DNA of 10,464 nucleotides from Lentisphaeria bacterium UBA7640. GTDB taxonomy: Bacteria > Verrucomicrobiota > Lentisphaeria > Victivallales > Victivallaceae. The notes beneath the pieces are model-generated. The model was not told the DNA's origin and did no database searches. It worked only from the letters and a program-made list of their open reading frames with translations. Location of the stretch: NCBI GenBank assembly GCA_002483765.1, contig DLIO01000075.1, positions 1-10,464 of the forward strand, in the 5' to 3' direction. Shown piece after piece: positions 1 to 7,168 of the stretch. A program made the position numbers and the translations under genes. Each line of letters starts with the position of its first letter. Within the stretch, counting starts at the first letter, position 1.

Positions 1-169
1 GACCGGAAATAGACCCTTATTTACTATAATGTCAATAGTAAAATTAAAATAATTTCTATTTTAATCCATTTAAAAAATAAGCGAGTGCATTTATTTTGAT
101 AAAAATCAGGGTGTGAAATAAGTCTGACAAACTCTATGGGGGAACTATTTTCATAGGTTGATCATATAA

Positions 170-217
170 TGTAACTGATGCCTTTAATTCGCGCGCGCAT
201 AATGCGCGCGCGAATTA
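170..217. repeat. GC-rich palindromic repeat, copy 1 (downstream of efflux operon)
   Basis: Bases 185-200 (TAATTCGCGCGCGCAT) and 202-217 are exact reverse complements around one central base, giving a nearly perfect 33-bp palindrome in strongly AT-rich surroundings. The wider element, starting TGTAACT at 170 and including GCCTTT, recurs in shortened form at 4661-4693 in the same orientation. The CG runs alternate purine and pyrimidine. The palindrome lies 50 bp beyond the adaptor stop codon and could form a strong hairpin in that transcript, but neither strand has a T-tract after it, so it is not a classical intrinsic terminator. It could be a REP-like element, a transcript-end stabiliser or a protein-binding site. 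The repeat itself is directly visible; its role is unknown. Confidence 0.85.
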
Positions 218-267
218 GAAACTAGAATAACATTACTTTTAGAACGTGTTATAGTTGGTGTTTTTAA

Positions 268-1344
268 TTATTTTACGCTGGTGGTAGCTAAGTATTCTGT
301 TCCGGATTTTACGCCGGCTACAATTTGTAGAAGTTCTGAGTTTTTCACAGGAACAGTCTTTACTAGTTGCCTTAAGACTTTATTGTTGTTGGCGCGAACA
401 TCAAGATATTCCAGTTGACCTATCTTCACAATCGCTTCCTTGGACACTAACAATGCGGATTTTTTGCCAATAGGAATATCACAGCGCGCAAACATTCCAG
501 GCATTAAACCTGCTGTATAATCTGAAAGGTATGCGTTGATGATAAAAGTACGGCTGCCCGGATCTACCGCAGGAACTATCTCCTTGATATCAGCAGTGAA
601 GTTTTTGCCGGTCGATTCAATTTCGACATTCAACTTATCGTCAATTTTAATTTTCTGATAAAGATTTTCGCGAATGGGCACATGTAGTTGGAGTTTGGCA
701 GGATTAAATATTTTCATTAGTGGATTTAATGGTGTTGCTAAGTCCCCTGGTTCGCAATTTCTTTCAGAAACGATACCGTCAAATGAAGCTTTGATAGTGG
801 CATAACTCAGATTTGTGAGAGCAACATCACGTTCATGCTTCATCATCGCGACTTGCGCTTTAGCAACATTAAAATTACTAACCGCTTCTTCGTAAGTACG
901 CCTTGCCACGGTTTGGTTTTCAACCAACTTAGCGTATCGAGTATATTCAGCTTCGGCAAATTTTAGACGACTTTCTGCGCCGTTCAGGTTTTCCTGCGCC
1001 GCCTCAGCTTGTGCTTTTAAATCATCTTCTTCGAGACGGATTAAAATATCTCCTGCTTTAAAAGATTCTCCACTACGGAAATTAACCAGAATTACTCGTG
1101 CTGTCATCAAGCGCGAAATAATATCAATCTCTTCACGACTGCGAACAGTACCGACAGCAGAGTAATATAACTTAATATCGGTAGGTTTCATAATTTGCCA
1201 CTGACGAGCAGTTGACGCTGTATCTGTCTTTTGACCCGGCTGAACTTTTGCACCAATGCCAATAGCTCCTGACTGATATAGTATCGCCAAAATAATAAAA
1301 GCCGCAACCAATATCGCAAATAATATAAATCTGCTTTTCTTCAT
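268..1344 (-). CDS. RND efflux pump periplasmic adaptor (membrane fusion protein, HlyD/AcrA family)
   Basis: This 358-residue protein should bridge the inner-membrane RND pump to an outer-membrane channel. It starts with two Lys and an Arg followed by a hydrophobic segment (about residues 5-23), fitting a signal anchor or uncleaved signal peptide. Next come a lipoyl/barrel-sandwich half with the typical AVGTV turn (about 64-68), an Ala/Glu-rich alpha-helical hairpin (about 105-180), the second lipoyl half (ASFDGIVSER, EPGD), then beta-barrel and membrane-proximal regions. The length is normal for the family. I chose ATG 1344 because AGAGG lies just upstream, the hydrophobic segment begins immediately, and it overlaps the pump stop codon as ATGA, which suggests translational coupling. 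An in-frame upstream start would add 44 non-family residues inside the pump gene. No outer-membrane factor gene is in the window. Confidence 0.93.
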   Translation of the reverse strand: MKKSRFILFAILVAAFIILAILYQSGAIGIGAKVQPGQKTDTASTARQWQIMKPTDIKLYYSAVGTVRSREEIDIISRLMTARVILVNFRSGESFKAGDILIRLEEDDLKAQAEAAQENLNGAESRLKFAEAEYTRYAKLVENQTVARRTYEEAVSNFNVAKAQVAMMKHERDVALTNLSYATIKASFDGIVSERNCEPGDLATPLNPLMKIFNPAKLQLHVPIRENLYQKIKIDDKLNVEIESTGKNFTADIKEIVPAVDPGSRTFIINAYLSDYTAGLMPGMFARCDIPIGKKSALLVSKEAIVKIGQLEYLDVRANNNKVLRQLVKTVPVKNSELLQIVAGVKSGTEYLATTSVK

Positions 1345-4300
1345 TCCTGTACCTCTTTTGTAAGTAATAAATAAATTGCTGGAATCACTACTAAAGTGAA
1401 AAGTGTACTGGCGGTTAAGCCAAAAATCAGCGCCCAAGCCAAGCCGGAAAAGATCGGATCTAGGGTTATTGGCCATGCACCCATCAGCGTCGTGACCGCA
1501 GTTAACATGATAGGACGAAAGCGCACCGCACCTGCTTCAGCAATAGCTTCGCGAAGTGGAGTTCCACGCGCTTGACTTTCGCCAATAAATTCTAGCAAAA
1601 CGATTGAGTTACGAATAACAATTCCGCCCAACGCAATCATGCCAATCATTCCAGTCGCGGTAAAAAATACTGGACTAGAGTAGCCGCCTACCGTACTCGT
1701 GCCAAAAACATTAAGGAGCCAAAAACCTGGCGCAATACCGATCATCGTTAAAGGGATTGCACACATCATAATCAGCGAAAGCGTGATATTTCCAGTCTGA
1801 ATAATCAGCAATAGCAGAATACCGCCAAGAGCAACACCAAAGGCGATGCCAAGATCACGGAAGACACGGAGAGTGATTTCCCATTCCCCTTCACCGGCCC
1901 AGTCAACAGTGATGCCATCGGGCAGAGGTTTCTCTTTGAGGGTTTTAAATTGAGTGGCAAGAACCATTTCTCCGGGCGCTCGACCAACCGTTTCAGCGGT
2001 CACAAGAACCACCGGCCGTAGGTTCTTATGCATGATAGGCATTTCGGATGGCGCTTTTACAAACTTGCCCAATTCCAAAAGCGGAACCGTTCCAGAAGTA
2101 CCTTTAACAGTGAGTTCGCCTAATCGCTCCAATTTATTACGGTCTGAATAAGGCAAACGCAGTACAATTTGCAAGGGTTGCCGCTCGCCAGCGACTCGCA
2201 GATCCGCAACATGATTCCCAGACACTGCCGCAGTTAAACAGCCGGTAATATCTGATGAGCTAATCCCACTAAGGGAAGCTTTATCATGGTCAATTTGAAA
2301 AACCCACCGTTCTTGCGATGCTTCATTGATGGTATCAATCTCGGTAAAATGTCTTGAGTCGGTTTCAATCAAGCGTTGTTGTAGAGCTTTCGCCCCAGCG
2401 AAAAGCTCCGCATAGCTTTGATCGGGTCTGGCATAAACTTCAGCGGTTACAGTTGCCATTACCGGTGGACCTGGTGGAACTTCGACGATATTCAATATCG
2501 CATTATATTGTGAGGCTATCTTCGTTACATCGTCTCGAATGCGCAAAGCAATTTGATGTGACGGCATTTTACGTCTAGCCTTAGGAACTAAATTGATTCT
2601 AATGTCAGCATGATTGGAGCCGGTACGCATTTTATACTGACGCACTAGTCCGTTAAAATCGATCGGAGATGGTGCCCCGATATAGCTTTGATAATTAATT
2701 ACTTCATTCTGTTTAGACAAATATGATTCCAGTTCAATGATCATTTTCGAGGTCGATTCAGTTGTCGTTCCTGGAGGCATTTTAACGACTAATTGAAGTT
2801 CGTCACGATTGTCGTACGGCAACATTTTTAATGGAACTTTAAAAAACATCAGTGCTGCCGAACCAATTAAAAGGAGAAAGACCACAAAAAGCAATATCCA
2901 CGCATTTCGTCTAACTAGAAAAGGGCCGATGATCGCTCCATATAAACGCCTAACCCACTCCGGCGCGCCCTGGGATTTTGATTGAACCCCTTTAAGCTCC
3001 CCTGCCCTTCTTTGTAACAATTTTAGTGCCATGAATGGAACAAAAGTCAAAGCACAAACAGTGGAAAAAACTACTGTCAGCGGTACATTTATCGCCATTG
3101 GCGCCATATACGGGCCCATCATTCCAGTGATGAAAAACATCGGAGTAAAGGATACAATAATGGCAATCGTCGACATAATAACTGGCGGCAATACTTCGCG
3201 CACACCATCTAGAGTTGCTTCCAACGGCGATTTAAGACCAAGTCTGATATGCCGCTGAATATTATCAACATTAGTAATCGGGTCATCAACCACCAAACCT
3301 AAACTTAGAATCAACGCAAATAAGGTCACACGGTTTAAGGTGAATCCAAAAATATAATTAGTCATCAAAGCCAGCGCAAAACTGACTGGCACCGATACGC
3401 CAACGACTAGACTCTCACGCCACCCCATTGTAAGCGCAATCAATAAAATTACCGTAACTACAGCAAAAAACATGCTTTCAACTAAACCATTAACTCGTTC
3501 ATTCGCTGATGCACCCTGATTGCGCGTTACAGTCATCTCAATTCCAGCAGGAATAATCGTTTTTTTAGCTTTATCAGCTTCGGCAATGATCTTTTTTGCG
3601 AGCGAAACTGCATTTACACCAGCCTTTTTACTGAAAGCAACTGTAACCGCTGGCTTGCCATTATGGCGAACATAAGAGACTGGGCTCTCATATGAATCGG
3701 AGACTTGCGCAACATCGCCAATACGAACGATACGGCCATTCTCGGCGCGAATCACCACATTACCCAGTTCGTCTGCCGAAGATGGCACAGGGGCAGTTAC
3801 TATCAGGTATTCCGTGCCATCTGCCACTGTAGTGCCGACGGTGCCAACCGTATTAGCTTTCTGTATCGCTCTGGCGATTTCTGGCAAACCAATTCGCTGC
3901 GCGATTAAGTTTTCGACTATTGGTTCGACCTTGATCACACGCGGTAAACCACCAATAATTTCAGTACCAGAAATATCCGGAATAGAATCAAGTTGTGCAG
4001 CAAATTCTTCGGTCACGCGCCGCAACTGTACCGAATCATATTCATCTGAAGAAAGCGTTAAGGTTACAATTGGCACATCATTAATGCTGATTGGAACGAT
4101 ACGCCAACCGGCAACGCCCATGGGAACAATGTTGAGGTTTTCTTCAATCTTATCACGCAAGCGAACCATAGCGCGATCACGATCTTCTCCGACATGAAAC
4201 CGCACCGTCACGACTGCTCCATCACGACTACTGATCGAGTAGACGTGTTCCACACCATCCAGTTGCCATAAAATCCGTTCCAGAGGGCGCGTTATAAGTT

Positions 4301-4496
4301 GTTCAGACTCTCCCGGCGAATGGCCAGGATACGCCACTTCAACATTGGCCATCGGTACAATTATTTGTGGATCTTCTTCGCGCGGTGTCACAATTAACGC
4401 AACGATTCCGGCAATAATTCCAGCTGCAATAAAAATCCCAGATAGTGGCCCCGATAAAAACAAGCGCACAATGCGCATGATTCCATGTTGCTCCAT
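1341..4496 (-). CDS. RND efflux transporter permease (AcrB/HAE1-like superfamily)
   Basis: This 1051-residue inner-membrane proton/substrate antiporter has normal family length. TM1 is near residues 20-37, the first periplasmic domain about 38-340, TM2-6 about 341-490, TM7 about 533-552, the second periplasmic domain about 553-878, and TM8-12 about 880-1045. TM4 carries GLVVDDPITNVDN with Asp404/Asp405, matching the AcrB proton-relay Asp407/Asp408. TM10 has IRNSIVLLEF, so Arg962 stands where AcrB has Lys940. The VPPGPPV motif (673-679) and Arg-Asn in TM10 suggest a non-AcrB subfamily, so I do not predict a drug substrate. ATG 4496 has GGAG 8 bases upstream; Met7 is a weaker alternative. It is the first gene of the operon and overlaps the adaptor by 4 bases. 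Pump-before-adaptor order is less usual than adaptor-first. Confidence 0.95.
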   Translation of the reverse strand: MEQHGIMRIVRLFLSGPLSGIFIAAGIIAGIVALIVTPREEDPQIIVPMANVEVAYPGHSPGESEQLITRPLERILWQLDGVEHVYSISSRDGAVVTVRFHVGEDRDRAMVRLRDKIEENLNIVPMGVAGWRIVPISINDVPIVTLTLSSDEYDSVQLRRVTEEFAAQLDSIPDISGTEIIGGLPRVIKVEPIVENLIAQRIGLPEIARAIQKANTVGTVGTTVADGTEYLIVTAPVPSSADELGNVVIRAENGRIVRIGDVAQVSDSYESPVSYVRHNGKPAVTVAFSKKAGVNAVSLAKKIIAEADKAKKTIIPAGIEMTVTRNQGASANERVNGLVESMFFAVVTVILLIALTMGWRESLVVGVSVPVSFALALMTNYIFGFTLNRVTLFALILSLGLVVDDPITNVDNIQRHIRLGLKSPLEATLDGVREVLPPVIMSTIAIIVSFTPMFFITGMMGPYMAPMAINVPLTVVFSTVCALTFVPFMALKLLQRRAGELKGVQSKSQGAPEWVRRLYGAIIGPFLVRRNAWILLFVVFLLLIGSAALMFFKVPLKMLPYDNRDELQLVVKMPPGTTTESTSKMIIELESYLSKQNEVINYQSYIGAPSPIDFNGLVRQYKMRTGSNHADIRINLVPKARRKMPSHQIALRIRDDVTKIASQYNAILNIVEVPPGPPVMATVTAEVYARPDQSYAELFAGAKALQQRLIETDSRHFTEIDTINEASQERWVFQIDHDKASLSGISSSDITGCLTAAVSGNHVADLRVAGERQPLQIVLRLPYSDRNKLERLGELTVKGTSGTVPLLELGKFVKAPSEMPIMHKNLRPVVLVTAETVGRAPGEMVLATQFKTLKEKPLPDGITVDWAGEGEWEITLRVFRDLGIAFGVALGGILLLLIIQTGNITLSLIMMCAIPLTMIGIAPGFWLLNVFGTSTVGGYSSPVFFTATGMIGMIALGGIVIRNSIVLLEFIGESQARGTPLREAIAEAGAVRFRPIMLTAVTTLMGAWPITLDPIFSGLAWALIFGLTASTLFTLVVIPAIYLLLTKEVQE

Positions 4497-4511
4497 TATT
4501 GTTTCTCCGTC

Positions 4512-4567
4512 ATTTACATTGTAATGCGATTAGATTATCGCAAAAATATTATTTACAGTAATGATTA
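4512..4567. promoter_or_regulatory. candidate operator cluster at the efflux promoter
   Basis: Three short symmetric elements lie between the predicted -10 box and the pump start codon. TTACA-T-TGTAA (4514-4524) is a perfect 11-bp palindrome. TTACAGTAA (4553-4561) is a 9-bp palindrome with the same outer TTAC/GTAA. Between them is GCGATTAGATTATCGC (4526-4541), a near-palindrome with one mismatched pair. The first and second sit in a longer imperfect direct repeat, ATTTACA(tt)GTAATG(cg)ATTA, at 4512-4532 and 4551-4567; the latter runs into the -10 box. Paired symmetric sites over a promoter suit a dimeric repressor such as those often controlling efflux operons, but no regulator gene is present here. 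The repeats are seen; operator function is inferred. Confidence 0.4.
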
Positions 4568-4591
4568 TATCCTCAATATCAATTTTTTCCA
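4564..4591 (-). promoter_or_regulatory. predicted sigma70-type promoter of the efflux operon
   Basis: Read on the minus strand, a -35-like TGGAAA (4591-4586) is followed by a 16-bp spacer and a perfect TATAAT (4569-4564). Transcription would start near 4557 and give a leader of about 60 bases before the pump ATG. It lies downstream of the SDR terminator, so the efflux operon would be its own transcription unit. Confidence 0.5.
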
Positions 4592-4660
4592 GCAGTCTGG
4601 CATATCTTTGTAGTTCCTAGAGAATACGAACTTTAAGAATTTGAACACGGTTGAATGCGT

Positions 4661-4693
4661 TGTAACTCGCCTTTATAATGCGCGCGAGAATTA
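4661..4693. repeat. GC-rich repeat, copy 2 (upstream of efflux operon), shortened
   Basis: This element matches copy 1 (170-217) in the same orientation: TGTAACT, then GCCTTT, then ATAATGCGCGCGNGAATTA, where 18 of 19 bases agree in the last block. It lacks the roughly 13-base left CG arm that makes copy 1 palindromic. A 7-bp inverted repeat, GTTGTAA (4659-4665) and TTACAAC (4704-4710), encloses it. It sits between the SDR terminator and the efflux promoter, so the two copies bracket the efflux operon about 4.45 kb apart. Confidence 0.75.
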
Positions 4694-4740
4694 AGGATAT
4701 AAATTACAACTTTTTTCGTGATTAGTTTTCCCTTTGTCTA

Positions 4741-4770
4741 GAAACAAAAAAAGACGGTTTTCACCGTCTT
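4741..4770 (-). terminator. intrinsic terminator of the nitroreductase-SDR unit
   Basis: AAGACGGT (4751-4758) and ACCGTCTT (4763-4770) form a perfect 8-bp stem with a TTTC tetraloop. On the minus strand the stem runs into a T-rich tract (TTTTTTTGTTTC). It begins about 23 bases past the SDR stop codon and separates that unit from the efflux operon. On the plus strand the following T-run is weak, so it should act mainly on minus-strand transcripts. Confidence 0.85.
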
Positions 4771-4792
4771 GAGTTATTTTGTAGGTCGCGTT

Positions 4793-6004
4793 TTACGCTT
4801 TACTATCTTCTTTGATAATATCGTGAATCCAATCAACATCAGGGAAGAAATCCAAGAAGAATGAACGCATCATCACAGTCAAACCTTTTTCGCCTAATTC
4901 CCAGTCGAGTGCTTTTTCACCGAGGGCTTCACGAACATTGGTTTGGTCAAAGATGATATCGGACGCAAAATACGGTAACAAGTCACCGAGGAAACGACCA
5001 ATCATCTCATCACCTTCAGTTATTTCGCGACGTTTTACCTCAACTCCTTTTAGGCGTAGAGTGCGACAAACGGCACGGTCAATCATCTCGGTAGTAACTG
5101 GGCTATCACCAGTAATATGATAGGTCTTGTTGCATACTGGTTTTTGAAAAAGTGCCGTAATAGCACTTTGTACGTAGTCAATTGGAACAAAATAGACGCG
5201 CTCCGATGGGATTGCGTTAAAATGTGCATGAATGTCAACCCACTCGCGTGGATCAATACCTTGTTTGAAACATTGATTTTTCTTTAATTTTGACAAAAAC
5301 TCAATAATTCGATAGAAAGCTAAAGGACGACGAATACGACCATCTTCAACACGTCCAGTAATAATGGAAGGACGATAAATTGAAAAAGGAATACCAGAAT
5401 TTCGTACCAATAATTCGGCTTTATACTTACTTTCCTCGTATGGATTATTGAATTCCGCGTTAGGTGGAATTCCTTCCATAGCCAAACCGGAAGAGCGTCC
5501 AGCAACGTAAGCAGTACTGACGTAATGAAATTCTTTTACTTTCAAAAGTTTAGCCAGCGCCAAAACATTTTCAGTACCGTGAAAGTTAATATTGAAGGTT
5601 TTGCCTTCTGGGTCTTTGCCTAGATTAACGTCAGCAGCACAATGAAAAACAACATTGACATCTTTGAGCAATGGGTTTTTCGCTAATTCTTCAGGGTTAA
5701 GGTCAGCGACATCGCCATCAATAACTTCGATTGCTGCCATTATTTTTGAAAATGTTTCCGGACAGCCTTCAGATTTACACTTGGCTTCGAGGACATCTTC
5801 GACCCGCACTTCAAGAGGCATTTCCGCACAGCCATCAAACTTGCATTGAGCTTCTATGACTTCTTCAACCCGTTGCCGAGCGGTTCTCGCCGAATTACTT
5901 CTGGTGAGAGCTACAATCTTTACGTCCTTGCGTTCTTTCAACAAGGCTGTAGCAAAAGCCCCCCCGACCAATCCGGTAATCCCGGTAAGAAAAATCTTTG
6001 TCAT
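4793..6004 (-). CDS. NAD(P)-dependent SDR, thioester-reductase/fatty-acyl-reductase-like (NAD_binding_4 type), with duplicated C-x4-C insertion
   Basis: This 403-residue protein is an extended short-chain dehydrogenase. The N-terminal Rossmann motif TGITGLVGG (about 7-15) binds NAD(P); later come DGDVADL, VVFHCAADVN, the active-site strand YVSTAYVAG (Ser163/Thr164) and the YEESK pair Tyr189/Lys193, followed by IYRPSIITG. This arrangement resembles thioester reductase domains of carboxylate reductases and NRPSs, and fatty-acyl-CoA reductases, so NAD(P)H reduction of an activated acyl group is plausible; a sugar or sterol substrate is not excluded. No adenylation or carrier domain is attached. 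An unusual insertion after the second Rossmann strand holds two tandem 22-residue repeats (from Arg45 and Arg67) with Cys54/Cys59 and Cys76/Cys81. I chose ATG 6004, which has GGAG 5 bases upstream; GTG 6010 overlaps that site. It lies 111 bp after the unknown gene, a gap in which I see no terminator or convincing promoter. Confidence 0.85.
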   Translation of the reverse strand: MTKIFLTGITGLVGGAFATALLKERKDVKIVALTRSNSARTARQRVEEVIEAQCKFDGCAEMPLEVRVEDVLEAKCKSEGCPETFSKIMAAIEVIDGDVADLNPEELAKNPLLKDVNVVFHCAADVNLGKDPEGKTFNINFHGTENVLALAKLLKVKEFHYVSTAYVAGRSSGLAMEGIPPNAEFNNPYEESKYKAELLVRNSGIPFSIYRPSIITGRVEDGRIRRPLAFYRIIEFLSKLKKNQCFKQGIDPREWVDIHAHFNAIPSERVYFVPIDYVQSAITALFQKPVCNKTYHITGDSPVTTEMIDRAVCRTLRLKGVEVKRREITEGDEMIGRFLGDLLPYFASDIIFDQTNVREALGEKALDWELGEKGLTVMMRSFFLDFFPDVDWIHDIIKEDSKA

Positions 6005-6115
6005 TACCACTCCATATAAATTATTTTTACTTTGACTTAAAACTAATCGAATAATCTATTCTTTGACACTGAAATTACAAACTGAATAGCTCATTTATTT
6101 GCCGTTTTATTGTTT

Positions 6116-7168
6116 TTATGATGTTTTCACGCTAGTAAAATCGCCACCCGCAGATTTCATTTGTTGCTTAGCCCACAACAAAAGCTCACGCCGCATCATC
6201 ATATCCCAATGCGGAAGAGTAGCCTTTTGACTCCGTTCCATGTGACCAGAGTCACTGCAAAAAGCCGGATTGTCAATATTGAAAAATATTTTAGCTTTTC
6301 TAGCTGCGGCAATACGAACTGCTTTTTTAAACGCTTTACGCCATGCTGGAGCATACCAGCAGATCATATTAGGGCAACGCTTACCATCGCAATCGGCAGC
6401 GTAAATGTTTTCTGGAAGCGCCGCAGTGTCAACTTCCAATTCTTCCCAATTTGCGTGTTCGATTACTTGTGGTTCCCAGATAACGTACCATTTAAAACGC
6501 CAACTGCGGTTGCCACACTGAAACTCTGGAGGGAAAATATAAGGGATGCGTTTAATAATGATTTTCCCTGATTCGATGCTGACCTTAAATTCACCAGTAA
6601 CCCCTTCCAAGTCGGTAGCTCCACCAATGCGCCAAAGGTCATCGCCGTTCCCTATCTCAATGATACGTCCAGCAGTGTCCTCAATACGACAAAACAGGAA
6701 TGGTTTACTGTCTTGATAGATTACGGAATTTTCGTTAATTTCAACCCATTCTGGCTCTGGCAATGGCTCACCGGATTCTGGACATGACGCCACGGCGATT
6801 CTTCGCCACTCACCTTCTAGCTCCAAAGGCTCGATCGCAATATGTTTATACTCGGCTTTACCACCAATACCAATATCAACCACCACCCGCATTTCACCAT
6901 CAGCAAACAACACATCACGCTTGACTACTGGTTCAACGCCAAACGGGATCACTGTCTTCATCCGGCAATCCTGACTAAGTCCATCAAGGCGCCGATGAAT
7001 CTGATTTTTAGCAATGATTCCCGAACCTTCGCTAAAATCCCCTATACTTACTGGCTTGATAGAAATCTTAGCATCATACAACTCAAAGGTAAACAAACAG
7101 TCAGGACGGCGGCAAAAATCCGCAGTCCAATTCCGTCCATTCAGTATCTGTTTCTTTGAATCTTCCAT
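6116..7168 (-). CDS. protein of unknown function, Cys/Trp-rich, predicted soluble
   Basis: I do not recognise this 350-residue protein. It has no signal peptide or membrane segment. The middle (about 85-235) is rich in alternating polar/hydrophobic stretches suggesting beta structure, with several Trp (Trp121, 141, 179, 223, 228, 231, 241). The C-terminal third is basic and helical (WRKAFKKAVRIAAARKAK, 276-293). Cysteines cluster as Cys19-x4-Cys24 near the start and Cys260-x4-Cys265-x4-Cys270 later; others are at 68, 129, 160, 218 and 304. Such spacing could hold a metal or disulfide, but no known metal-site signature is matched. Its ATG shares a base with the nitroreductase stop codon (TAATG) and has no strong Shine-Dalgarno site, so translation is probably coupled. 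The link to a flavoenzyme and a downstream Cys-motif SDR suggests a shared redox role; this is inference. Confidence 0.8.
   Translation of the reverse strand: MEDSKKQILNGRNWTADFCRRPDCLFTFELYDAKISIKPVSIGDFSEGSGIIAKNQIHRRLDGLSQDCRMKTVIPFGVEPVVKRDVLFADGEMRVVVDIGIGGKAEYKHIAIEPLELEGEWRRIAVASCPESGEPLPEPEWVEINENSVIYQDSKPFLFCRIEDTAGRIIEIGNGDDLWRIGGATDLEGVTGEFKVSIESGKIIIKRIPYIFPPEFQCGNRSWRFKWYVIWEPQVIEHANWEELEVDTAALPENIYAADCDGKRCPNMICWYAPAWRKAFKKAVRIAAARKAKIFFNIDNPAFCSDSGHMERSQKATLPHWDMMMRRELLLWAKQQMKSAGGDFTSVKTS

Noticed and set aside
20..30. TATAAT-like sequence near the left window edge
   Set aside because: No -35-like hexamer lies at suitable distance and no gene follows on the plus strand, so it is probably chance in AT-rich DNA.
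185..217. Palindrome as a standard intrinsic terminator of the efflux operon
   Set aside because: Neither strand has a run of T after the stem, so rho-independent termination by the usual mechanism is not supported.
1345..1476. 44-residue N-terminal extension of the adaptor reading into the pump gene
   Set aside because: It lies wholly inside the pump's coding region in another frame, has no family similarity, and would bury the signal anchor. ATG 1344 with its AGAGG site explains the data better.
3814..4197. 127-codon plus-strand open frame opposite the pump gene
   Set aside because: It lies entirely antisense to conserved pump sequence, has Ser/Thr/Ile-rich composition typical of a shadow frame and shows no motif.
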